Source: Lewinella sp. IMCC34183
Lineage (GTDB): Bacteria; Bacteroidota; Bacteroidia; Chitinophagales; Saprospiraceae
DNA length: 64,000 nucleotides
Assembly (NCBI RefSeq): GCF_003390915.1
Contig: NZ_QMEM01000013.1
Coordinates: 1-64,000, forward strand
Reading direction: 5' to 3'
Under the pieces are notes generated by a model that did not search any database, was not told the origin of the DNA, and worked only from the letters and a program-made list of their open reading frames with translations. Numbering within the stretch: position 1 is the stretch's first letter; each line of letters starts with the position of its first letter. Below, one piece after another: positions 17,271 to 24,953 of this stretch. The translations under genes were made by a program, and so were the position numbers.

Positions 17271-18401
17271 TCACTCCGTCACCGCAACGGGTACGGTAAT
17301 CTCCAACCGCTCCTCCACGCCGGTGACGGCGTTGAGCACCCGGAAGCGCAGGTCGAACGCTCCCAGTCGTTCCAGGGTCATCACGTTCAGGGTGGTTTCG
17401 CTGTGGGGCGGCAGGTGCAGCAGCCCCAGGTCGCTCTGCAGGGAGTAGCCGCTCACGTTTTCTACCGTATAGTCGGCGTCGGAATCGTTGCGGAGGGTTA
17501 CGTCCGCCACCGCGCTGGGCCCCTGGTAATGGGCCTCCGCCACCGACAGGCTGCCCGCCACCACCCGGCGCACGTTTTCTTCCCTGCCCACCAGCGTATT
17601 TTCGAACCAGGCCACGGTACGGCCCGCAAAGAGGGCCTCCCGGATGGCCTCCACGCTCCGTTCCGCGGCCAGCACCAGCGTCACGGGCCGGTGCCCACCC
17701 TCGGCGATGCCGTACTGGTAATCGACCAGCCCGTGGATGTCGGAGGTCCCCATGATGGTCAGGTCGTTGTCGAGGGCCACCTGCAGGGCCTCCGCGCTGA
17801 TGGTCAGGTCGTTGACGACCTCGATGCCGTGCAGCAGGTCGTTGTCTATCAGGTAGCGGTGGAAGGGGGTAAGTTCCGCTACGCCGTCGGGGCGCTGGGC
17901 CACCCAGTTGGGGTGGTTCCAGAAGGTAAAGGCCCCCTGCCGGTGGGCCTCCTCGAAGACCGCGAGGCTGTCGGCGATCAGCAGGCGGTTGGCGTCCTCG
18001 ATGAAGAGGGCGTTGGAGTGGCCGGGGGGCAGGCTGCGCGTGATCTCCGCCCCCTGTACCACCAGCAGGTCGTAGGGACGGGCGTATTGCTCGGCCAGCA
18101 CGTGGCTGCGGTTGCGGTCGGGGTGCGGCAGGTCGTCGGCGTGCGGCTGGTACTCCAGGTGCTCGGTCATCGCTACGGCATCGAGGCTGTCGCGCACCGC
18201 TTCCTGGATCCGGATGTCCGGCCACACGCTGCCGTCGCTGAAGACGGTATGGATGTGGAAGTCACAGGCCAGCACGCGGTATTCCTCGGTGTCCGGGAAG
18301 TCGATATCCCGCGCCGGGGCGTGGGCGTGGGGGTGGTTGTGCTGGGCCGGCAGCGCCAGGCTGCTGAGTACGATCGCTAATCCTGTCCAGTAGGTCTTCA
18401 T
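17271..18401 (-). CDS. PHP-domain phosphodiesterase (Sb-PDE/CehA-McbA type)
   Basis: 376 residues. Signal peptide-like N-terminus (MKTYWTGLAIVLSSLALPAQ), then a His-rich stretch and a PHP metallo-hydrolase domain. Metal ligands visible are DFHIHTVFSDG, TEHLEY, the Glu in QGAEITRS, the His in FWNHPNW and SDIHG. The last 100 residues form a beta-rich domain (DVTLRNDSDADYTVENVSG). The combination matches the Sb-PDE family, whose founding member from Sphingobium hydrolyses organophosphate diesters. It is probably periplasmic. It is the third gene after susC and susD on one strand (63-bp gap to susD), so it probably processes what that pair imports. Confidence 0.85.
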   Translation of the reverse strand: MKTYWTGLAIVLSSLALPAQHNHPHAHAPARDIDFPDTEEYRVLACDFHIHTVFSDGSVWPDIRIQEAVRDSLDAVAMTEHLEYQPHADDLPHPDRNRSHVLAEQYARPYDLLVVQGAEITRSLPPGHSNALFIEDANRLLIADSLAVFEEAHRQGAFTFWNHPNWVAQRPDGVAELTPFHRYLIDNDLLHGIEVVNDLTISAEALQVALDNDLTIMGTSDIHGLVDYQYGIAEGGHRPVTLVLAAERSVEAIREALFAGRTVAWFENTLVGREENVRRVVAGSLSVAEAHYQGPSAVADVTLRNDSDADYTVENVSGYSLQSDLGLLHLPPHSETTLNVMTLERLGAFDLRFRVLNAVTGVEERLEITVPVAVTE

Positions 18402-18464
18402 GGTATCCGTTTTTCGCCCCCGGCGACCGGGTAGGCGCGTATGGTAATGGCTTGGCGGGCGGGG

Positions 18465-19865
18465 CTACTCATCGTACCACACCCGGGAGTTGATATTGTC
18501 CCCCCCAATCCGGTCGGCGGCGGCCCGGTAGTTGTCCGGATTGACCGATTGCTCGATGCTGGGGTACAGCAGGCGCACCGGCACCTCCCCCCCGTTCACC
18601 GTACCCGGTCCGGCGGCGATGAAGGTAGGGCGCCCCGTCCGTTTCCAGTCGAACCAGGCCTCGGTCGTATTCTGCCACAGGCTCAACCACTTCTGCCGCG
18701 CGATGAGCTCCCGGGCTGCACCAGCATCCCACGCGGCGGCCCCGTCGAAGTAATCGGCCGGCAGCTCCACGCCCCACTGCGCGAAGGATGCCTCCACGCC
18801 CGCCCGGTAGTAGGCCGCCCCCTCGCCCGCGATCAACCCGCGCACCGCCGCCTCGGCCAGCAGGAAGTTGAGCTCGCTGTACGTCAGGAAGATAGCGTCC
18901 AGCTTGCCCGGTTCTTCAAAATAGGCGGGTGCCTTGGTCGCGAAGGCGTCCGGCCGGCCGATGTCGCCCAGGGTCTGCCCCGGGGCCACACCGCGGTAGT
19001 CGGGCTGCTCGTTGCGGTCCAGCCACTCCGCCAGGCGGGGGTCGTCGTATTCCTGCAGTAGGCCCACGAGGTTCGTAGTCGGAATGCCGAGGTAGTACTC
19101 GTAGCTGCGGCCCACCGGCGCGGCGGTCGGGGCCACGTTGGGCAGCACGCCCGTGAAGTCGTAGATAGCGTTGTCGGCGTTGCTCTCCATGAGGGGGTAG
19201 GTGTCCGGGTCCGCGAGCAGGGCGGTGAGTTCGTCGGATACGTCCGTCACCTCACTGGTCCGCATAAGGAGGCGTACGCGCAAAGTGTTGCCGAAGCGCC
19301 GCCACTTCATGCCGTCGCCACCGAAGAGGTTATCCCCCGCGATGGTCGCTCCGGTGAAGAGGCCGTTGGCCCGCTCCAGGTCGGCGAGCAGGCCGGCGTA
19401 AATACTTTCCTGGCTATCGTAGGCCGGGGCGTAGATGCCGTCGGTTTCTGCCCGCCCGGCCTCGGAATACGGTACGTCGCCGTAGGCGTCGGTGAGGATG
19501 GAAAACATGTAGGCCTGCAGGATCAGCGATACCGCCTCGTAGTCGGGCGCGTCGGTGGCCTGTCCGAAGGCTTCGATGTCCTTCGCGTCCTGGATCACGG
19601 CGTACAGGTCCCAGAAGCGGCTGTCGGCCGCCCACTGGTAGATGTCGATGTCGTTGAATTCGTAATTCGCCGTGTACTGTCCCACGACGTCGCCGAAGGC
19701 CTGCACGTTCGCGACGTGGTTGCTGGCCAGCTCGAAGGTGACCGTGCGCAGGAGCAGGTCGGCGGTCACCACTTCCGGTTCGTTAGGGTTGGTATTGATA
19801 TCGGCGAAGCCGTCGGTGCAGCGGGTGAGCAGCAGGGCCGGTAGCAGGAGCAGGAGGGTACGCAT
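18465..19865 (-). CDS. SusD/RagB-family outer-membrane nutrient-binding lipoprotein
   Basis: 466 residues with lipoprotein box LLTRC. Diagnostic SusD features follow: DINTNPNEPE after the Cys, the TPR-like helices (LILQAYMFSILTDAYGDVPYSEA), the mid-protein RFGNTLRVRLLMR, and the C-terminal QKWLSLWQNTTEAWFDWKRTGRP. It resembles the SusD-like group 2 subfamily. SusD proteins cap the SusC channel and bind the substrate at the cell surface. Start 19865 was chosen at MRTLLLLLPALLLTRC; earlier Mets lack a signal sequence. It is 44 bp downstream of susC. Substrate unknown; no glycosidase is linked. Confidence 0.93.
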   Translation of the reverse strand: MRTLLLLLPALLLTRCTDGFADINTNPNEPEVVTADLLLRTVTFELASNHVANVQAFGDVVGQYTANYEFNDIDIYQWAADSRFWDLYAVIQDAKDIEAFGQATDAPDYEAVSLILQAYMFSILTDAYGDVPYSEAGRAETDGIYAPAYDSQESIYAGLLADLERANGLFTGATIAGDNLFGGDGMKWRRFGNTLRVRLLMRTSEVTDVSDELTALLADPDTYPLMESNADNAIYDFTGVLPNVAPTAAPVGRSYEYYLGIPTTNLVGLLQEYDDPRLAEWLDRNEQPDYRGVAPGQTLGDIGRPDAFATKAPAYFEEPGKLDAIFLTYSELNFLLAEAAVRGLIAGEGAAYYRAGVEASFAQWGVELPADYFDGAAAWDAGAARELIARQKWLSLWQNTTEAWFDWKRTGRPTFIAAGPGTVNGGEVPVRLLYPSIEQSVNPDNYRAAADRIGGDNINSRVWYDE

Positions 19866-19909
19866 AGCGGACATCGATTGGGCGGCGGGGCGCGGGTGCA
19901 ACAAAATGT

Positions 19910-22900
19910 CTAAAACGATAGGTTCAGGCGGAAGCCGAAGGAGCGGGTGGAGGGCAGCTGCGTCACTTCGAAGCCGGGCACCAGGGTGCCGCCGTTGAGG
20001 GCAAAAGCCTCGGGGTCGATGTTGGGCACGTCGGTCCAGAGGGCCACGTTCTGCCCCACGAAGGCGATACTGGCGGTGGTCAGGCCCACGGGCTCCAGCC
20101 AGCGGGCGGGCAGTTGGTAGCCGATGGTCAGCTCCCGCAACTTGGCGAAGCTGGCGTCGAAGCTGTTGACCTCCACGTTGTCGCGGCGGTAGTAACCGCC
20201 GTAGTACCAGGTTTCGGGCGCCACGACGGTGGTATTGGGGACGAAGGTGCCGTCCACGTCGCGCATCACCCCGTCGCCTACCAGTCCGTCCTCCCGTCCG
20301 GGCAGGGAATGCTGCAGGATGCCGCTCTCCGCGCCGATGGCGTTGGTGTAGGAGTAGATCCGCCCGCCGCGGCGCACGTCGAGCAGGGCGCTGGCGAAGA
20401 GCCCGCGGTAGCTCAGGCGGTTGGTGATGCCTACGGTGAAGTCGGGGTTGTAGTTGCCCACGCTCCGCCGGTCGGTGCTCACCTCCGGCAGGCCGTTGCT
20501 GCCGTAGATCACCTGCCCGTCTGGCGCACGGTTGAAGACCAGTCCGTAGATGTCGCCCATACGGCCACCCACCCGGGCCTCCACGGTAGCGCCGTCGGGA
20601 CCGTAGCCCACGATGAAGGTTTCGATGCCCGGCGCCAGGGCGTTGACGTAGCTGCGGCTGCGGGCGAAATTGAGGTCCACGTCCCAGTTGAAGCCGTCGG
20701 TGCTCTGGAAGGGGCTGCCGCCGAGGACCAGTTCCAGGCCGTTCGTTTCGATCTCCCCGGCGTTGATGACGGTGGAGGTGAAGCCGGCGGCCGGGCTGAT
20801 GCCGGCCCGGATGATCTGGTCCTTGGCCAGGCTGTTGTAGTAGGTCAGGTCGAAGCGCAGGCGGTTACCGAGAAATACGCCGGCCAGGCCCACTTCGTAG
20901 CTGTTGGTGCGCTCGGGCTTGAGGTTGGCGTTGGGCAGTTCGTCCGGGTTGGTGACCGAGTTTGGCAGGGTGGCGAAGGGATAGGTCTTGCGCAGGCTGA
21001 AGGCCCGGGTATCGTTGCCGACCTGGGCCACGTTGGCCCGCAGCTTCAGGTAGTCGACCCGGTCGCCGAGGTCGATGATCTCCGAGGGCAGGAAGCTGAG
21101 CGAGAGCGAGGGGTAGAAGTAGGAATTGTTCCCTTCCGGCAGGGCGCTGCTCCAGTCGTTCCGGGCCGTCACATCGAGGTAGAGGAAATCCCGGTAGCCG
21201 ACGTTGGCGAAGGCGTAGGCGCTGTTGACGCGCTTGGGCAGCACGGTGCGGCGGCTGGTGGGCGTCACGTTGATGTTCTGCAGGTTGTAGATGCCGGGTA
21301 CCGCCAGGCCGCGGCCCTCGATGAAGCTTTCGTTGTAGGCCTCGTCGCGCCGGTTGGCGCCACCGCTGACGACCGTGCTGAAGTCCCCGAACCGCCGCTC
21401 GTAGGTCAGCAGGAGGTCGAGGTTCGTCTCCCGGAAGTTGACGTTCTGCTCGCGGTACATCCCGTTGGCGTAGCGGATGGCTCCCACGGGCCGGCGGCTG
21501 GTGCGCAGGTCGTCGAAGTAATCAGTGCCCGCCCGCAGCAGGAGGCTGAGCTCCGGCGTCAGCTGGGCGGTGGCCGAGATGCGCCCGAAGAGGCGGTCCT
21601 TGGTGAAGCCGTTCAGGTTTTCGTTGGCGATCAGGTAGGGGTTATCGGCCCAGGTGAAAATGTAGTCCTGCTCGCGGTCGGTGCCGCCCTCGGCCCAGTA
21701 GTCGCGGTACCAGTCGAGGTCCACGTTGTTGTAGTTCCAGAGCAGCACGTACATCAGGCCCTGGCTGCCGTAGCCGGCCACGGGCACGTTGTCGCTGCCA
21801 CTGTTGATGTAGTTGGCGCTCAGATCGACCGTGAGCCAGTCGGCGGCCCGGTACTCGGTGTTGAGGCTGATCGTGTGGCGGTCGAGGTTCGTATTGGGTA
21901 CGATGCCGGTGTTGTGGCTGTTGCCGTAGCTGAGGCGGAAGTTGCCGCGGTCGTAACCGCCGGTGATGGCTACCTGGTTGTTGGTGCTGAAGCCGGTCTC
22001 AAAGAAATCGGCCAGCCGGTAGCGGTAGTCGAAGGGTAACGCGCCGGCCGTGGGCGCACCGTCCTGCGGGAGCTGCAGCCCCTCGTTCAGGGCCGGCCCG
22101 AAGTTGGTCCCGAAATCGGAGGCGTAGTCCAGTCCCCAGCCGCCGCCGTACTGCGTCTGCTGATCGGGCAGCACCAGGGGGCTGCTCCAGGTGGTGTTAG
22201 TACTCAGGCTGACGCCGAGGCCCTCCTGCTGGCTACCGCTTTTGGTGGTGATGAGCAGCACTCCGTTGGCCGCCCGCGACCCGTAGAGGGCCGAGGCGGC
22301 GGCGCCCTTCAGGACGGAGACGGACGCGATATCGGCCGGGTTGATCTCTGCGGCGCCGTTGCCGTAGTCGCTGGGCAGGTCGCTCTGGCTAGTGCTGCCG
22401 CCGCCAACGCCGTAGATCTGGTTGTTTATGGGGATGCCGTCGACGACCACCAGCGGCCCGTTGGCGTTGAGATTGAGGCTGCTTTCCCCGCGGATAACAA
22501 CCCGCGAACTGCTCGTCAGGCCATTGCCGGCGTTGGTGACCGTGAGGCCGGCGACCCGGCCGCTCAGGCTGCTGAGCATGTTGACGGGACGCACCGCATC
22601 CAGCGCCTCGCCGCCTACTTCCTCCACCGCGTAGCCCAGGGCCTTCTTTTCCCGCCTGATCCCCAGGGCGGTGACGACCACTTCGTTCAGGTTGACCCCG
22701 TCCTGCAGCGCTACGTCGACGGTGGTACGCCCGTTCAGCGGCACGGACTGCGCCTGGTATCCGACGTAGGTGAAGCGGAGCGTGGCATCGGTCGTGGTCA
22801 CGGTGAGGGTGTAGTTGCCGTCGAGGTCCGTCACCGTACCGGCCGTACCGCCGGTGGCCAGCACCGATACCCCGATCAGCGGTTCCGCGCTACCGGCGTC

Positions 22901-22999
22901 GGTGACCCGCCCGGAAACGGTAACCTGGGCCGCCAGGCCGGTGGTGATCAGCCCCAGCAGTACGGCAAGGAGGGGCAGGCGGAGGTTGGGTGCCTTCAT
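19910..22999 (-). CDS. SusC/RagA-family TonB-dependent outer-membrane receptor
   Basis: 1029 residues. A signal peptide precedes a carboxypeptidase-regulatory-like domain (VTVSGRVTDAGSAEPLIGVS), then a TonB-box and plug region (EVVVTALGIRREKKALGY, DAVRPVNMLSSLSGRVAGL, GPLVVVDGIPINNQ, VLKGAAASALYGSRAANGV). The rest is a 22-strand-type barrel ending in Phe (LNLSF). It imports oligomeric or bulky substrates across the outer membrane with TonB energy, paired with the SusD downstream. I used the Met at 22999 (MKAPNLRLPLLAVLLG), since a -7 box lies just upstream. First gene of the susC-susD-phosphodiesterase operon. Confidence 0.95.
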   Translation of the reverse strand: MKAPNLRLPLLAVLLGLITTGLAAQVTVSGRVTDAGSAEPLIGVSVLATGGTAGTVTDLDGNYTLTVTTTDATLRFTYVGYQAQSVPLNGRTTVDVALQDGVNLNEVVVTALGIRREKKALGYAVEEVGGEALDAVRPVNMLSSLSGRVAGLTVTNAGNGLTSSSRVVIRGESSLNLNANGPLVVVDGIPINNQIYGVGGGSTSQSDLPSDYGNGAAEINPADIASVSVLKGAAASALYGSRAANGVLLITTKSGSQQEGLGVSLSTNTTWSSPLVLPDQQTQYGGGWGLDYASDFGTNFGPALNEGLQLPQDGAPTAGALPFDYRYRLADFFETGFSTNNQVAITGGYDRGNFRLSYGNSHNTGIVPNTNLDRHTISLNTEYRAADWLTVDLSANYINSGSDNVPVAGYGSQGLMYVLLWNYNNVDLDWYRDYWAEGGTDREQDYIFTWADNPYLIANENLNGFTKDRLFGRISATAQLTPELSLLLRAGTDYFDDLRTSRRPVGAIRYANGMYREQNVNFRETNLDLLLTYERRFGDFSTVVSGGANRRDEAYNESFIEGRGLAVPGIYNLQNINVTPTSRRTVLPKRVNSAYAFANVGYRDFLYLDVTARNDWSSALPEGNNSYFYPSLSLSFLPSEIIDLGDRVDYLKLRANVAQVGNDTRAFSLRKTYPFATLPNSVTNPDELPNANLKPERTNSYEVGLAGVFLGNRLRFDLTYYNSLAKDQIIRAGISPAAGFTSTVINAGEIETNGLELVLGGSPFQSTDGFNWDVDLNFARSRSYVNALAPGIETFIVGYGPDGATVEARVGGRMGDIYGLVFNRAPDGQVIYGSNGLPEVSTDRRSVGNYNPDFTVGITNRLSYRGLFASALLDVRRGGRIYSYTNAIGAESGILQHSLPGREDGLVGDGVMRDVDGTFVPNTTVVAPETWYYGGYYRRDNVEVNSFDASFAKLRELTIGYQLPARWLEPVGLTTASIAFVGQNVALWTDVPNIDPEAFALNGGTLVPGFEVTQLPSTRSFGFRLNLSF

Positions 23000-23023
23000 G
23001 TGGTAGTAAGTGTATAGCGGACG

Positions 23024-23031
23024 CAAAGCTA
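23024..23031 (-). promoter_or_regulatory. -7 promoter box (TAGCTTTG) of the susC operon
   Basis: Exact TAnnTTTG match on the minus strand, 25 bases before the susC ATG at 22999. No clear -33 TTG was found, which may mean an activator is needed. Confidence 0.6.
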
Positions 23032-23230
23032 GGGGGAATTCGTAGGCCCGTCACCTTACATCCGTTAAGTTACGGTAAAGCCTGAGCGGTAGCCGTTAAG
23101 GAGGTCCGCCGGGGTACTCCCGCGGGCAGGGCCGCGTTGTAATTCCCTACCCCGCCGGCCGTTTGTACGGTTGCCCCTGCCGCCACCCCGCCGGCGGAAG
23201 GCGGGGACCACCCGCACGACCCGCCCGCCT

Positions 23231-24145
23231 ATGCCCCACCTGTACCCGACGGCAGCCGCCCTGCTCCTCCCCTTTCTGCTCGCCGCCCAGGCAGTGGCCC
23301 CGCCCCCGCCCCCCACGGCCCAGCCACCACGCTACATCGACCGGGCGGACAGCCTGGAGAACGGACTCACCTACCACAACGATACCACCGTTGCTCTGGC
23401 GGGTGGGCGCGCCAAGCTGACCGTTCCGACGGGCTATCGCTACCTGGACACCCGGGATGCGGCGACCGTCCTGGTTGACTTGTGGGGCAATCCGCCGGTA
23501 GCCGCGGGAGGCTCTCTGGGCCTTCTCGTTCCCGACGGGGTCTCGGTATCCCACCCCGCCTGCTACGCCATTCACCTCCTGTATACCGAAGACGGGCACG
23601 TACGTGACGCGGATGCCTCCGACATCGACTACGGGACGCTGCTTCAGCGCCTCGAGGAAGAAGTGACGGCCGAAAACGCCGCCCGCGCCGCGGCGGGGTT
23701 CGGGCCGGTGCAGCTCATTGGCTGGGCCGTACCGCCCCACTACGACCCCGCCGGGCATCACCTGCACTGGGCCAAGGAACTTTACTTCGCCGGCGAAGAC
23801 AACTATACCGTGAACTACAACGTACGGTTTCTTAGCCGCCGGGGCTACCTGACCATGAGTATCGTAGGCCGAATGAAGGACCTGCCGCGCATCAACAGCC
23901 ACCTGGACGACCTCCTGGCGAGCGTTCGTTTTACTCCCGGCGAGCGGTACGCGGATTTCGACCCGTCCACCGATAAAGAGGCCGAATACGGGTTGGTACG
24001 GCTCGTCTCCGGAGCGGACTCCGGCGGAGATGGACTGCTGGCGACGCTGGCGTGGTTCTTTTCCGGCTGGAAACTTGCCGTAATCGGCCTGATCGGGATC
24101 GGTGTCAGCCTGCGCAGCCTGATCGCGCCCAAGACCCCCTTCTGA
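23231..24145 (+). CDS. DUF2167 family membrane-anchored protein
   Basis: 304 residues. Signal peptide (LYPTAAALLLPFLLAAQ), a proline-rich linker, then the DUF2167 core: AKLTVPTGYRYLDTRDAATV, LWGNPP, LGLLVPDGVS, EDGHVRDADASDIDYGTLL and GPVQLIGWAVPPHYDPAGHHLHWAKEL. A single C-terminal hydrophobic helix (KLAVIGLIGIGVSLRSLI) would anchor it with the domain outside the cytoplasm. The family is widespread and uncharacterised. The ATG at 23231 starts the signal peptide. It is divergent from susC and convergent with the next gene (24 bp). Confidence 0.88.
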   Translation: MPHLYPTAAALLLPFLLAAQAVAPPPPPTAQPPRYIDRADSLENGLTYHNDTTVALAGGRAKLTVPTGYRYLDTRDAATVLVDLWGNPPVAAGGSLGLLVPDGVSVSHPACYAIHLLYTEDGHVRDADASDIDYGTLLQRLEEEVTAENAARAAAGFGPVQLIGWAVPPHYDPAGHHLHWAKELYFAGEDNYTVNYNVRFLSRRGYLTMSIVGRMKDLPRINSHLDDLLASVRFTPGERYADFDPSTDKEAEYGLVRLVSGADSGGDGLLATLAWFFSGWKLAVIGLIGIGVSLRSLIAPKTPF

Positions 24146-24169
24146 CCGACGCTTCCGGCCCCTGCCCCA

Positions 24170-24769
24170 CTAGCCCCGCCGCCGCTCCAGCAGGATCATC
24201 ATCATCAGCCCCAGCATGATTCGCTCGTCGTCCGCACCGTCGAGGGGCGGCCCGAGCCGGTCTACTTGGAACCGGCGCCCGAAGAAAGAAGCCTGTTTCG
24301 AGAGGCGGACCACCTCCCGTCCCCGCCGGTCGGTGACCAGGTAGGAGGGATTGAAGACGTAGCCCGTGAACCAGCCGATAACGGGCAACTCCCCCACCAG
24401 TTGGTCGATGACCTTCACCCACCCGTTCTCCTCCCGGATCGTAAACTGCGGTTGCGCGTGATCGTCCACGATCTCGTATTCAGCCTTCCAGATCGACTTC
24501 CACCCCCTGCGGGCCACCTTCCCGAATTCGCGCCCGCCAGCATCGTAAAAGGCGTAGGCGGCCGACCAGTCGAGCCAGCGGTCGGCGCGGATCTGGTACA
24601 TCACTTCACTCTGGCTGCCGTCGCGGTAGATCTGAATGTCCTCCTTCAGCCGCAGCATCTTCTGCCGCACGTACGCGATCTCCCGGTTCGTCGCGTCGGT
24701 GGTGGTGAAGTCGTTGGCAAGCGTGCCAATATTGAAGGTAAAGGTGAGCGGAAAGCGGAGATCTTGCAT
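24170..24769 (-). CDS. LURP-one-related (tubby/scramblase-like fold) protein
   Basis: 199 residues, no signal peptide. The order of short motifs fits the LURP-one-related family, whose fold resembles tubby and phospholipid scramblase: VRQKMLRLKEDIQIYRD, EVMYQIRADRWLDWSAAYAF, GRRGWKSIWKAEYEIVDD-like text (KVARRGWKSIWKAEYEI) and the end RIMLGLMMMILLERRRG. Bacterial members are cytoplasmic or membrane-peripheral proteins of unknown role. The gene stands alone with its own upstream region, which carries two small hairpin elements. Confidence 0.75.
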   Translation of the reverse strand: MQDLRFPLTFTFNIGTLANDFTTTDATNREIAYVRQKMLRLKEDIQIYRDGSQSEVMYQIRADRWLDWSAAYAFYDAGGREFGKVARRGWKSIWKAEYEIVDDHAQPQFTIREENGWVKVIDQLVGELPVIGWFTGYVFNPSYLVTDRRGREVVRLSKQASFFGRRFQVDRLGPPLDGADDERIMLGLMMMILLERRRG

Positions 24770-24794
24770 ACGGCTAAGATAAGCCCGTACAATG

Positions 24795-24835
24795 CTGCCT
24801 CCGGCAGCGGAAGTACAAAGCAGCCTCCGGCTGCG
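24795..24835. repeat. Dispersed hairpin elements (copies 4 and 5)
   Basis: GCTGCCTCCGGCAGC (24795-24809) and GCAGCCTCCGGCTGC (24821-24835) are two back-to-back 15-base hairpins with the same TCC loop as the element at 3663-3677. They lie in the 184-bp gap between divergent genes. Confidence 0.55.
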
Positions 24836-24953
24836 CTAGTAATTGCCCCTAGCCCCAAGCCGCGCCCCCCCATCAATACGACCAAACCAAACGATTCCCC
24901 CCCGAAAAGCTACCTTCATGCAGACCATTTGCCTCCCTTAACCAACTTCCCCG

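Noticed and set aside
20114-22039. 641-codon open frame on the plus strand opposite susC
   Set aside because: Composition (Val/Gly/Ala/Gln-rich, no domain pattern) is that of an antisense shadow in high-GC DNA; the minus-strand SusC protein has full family motifs.
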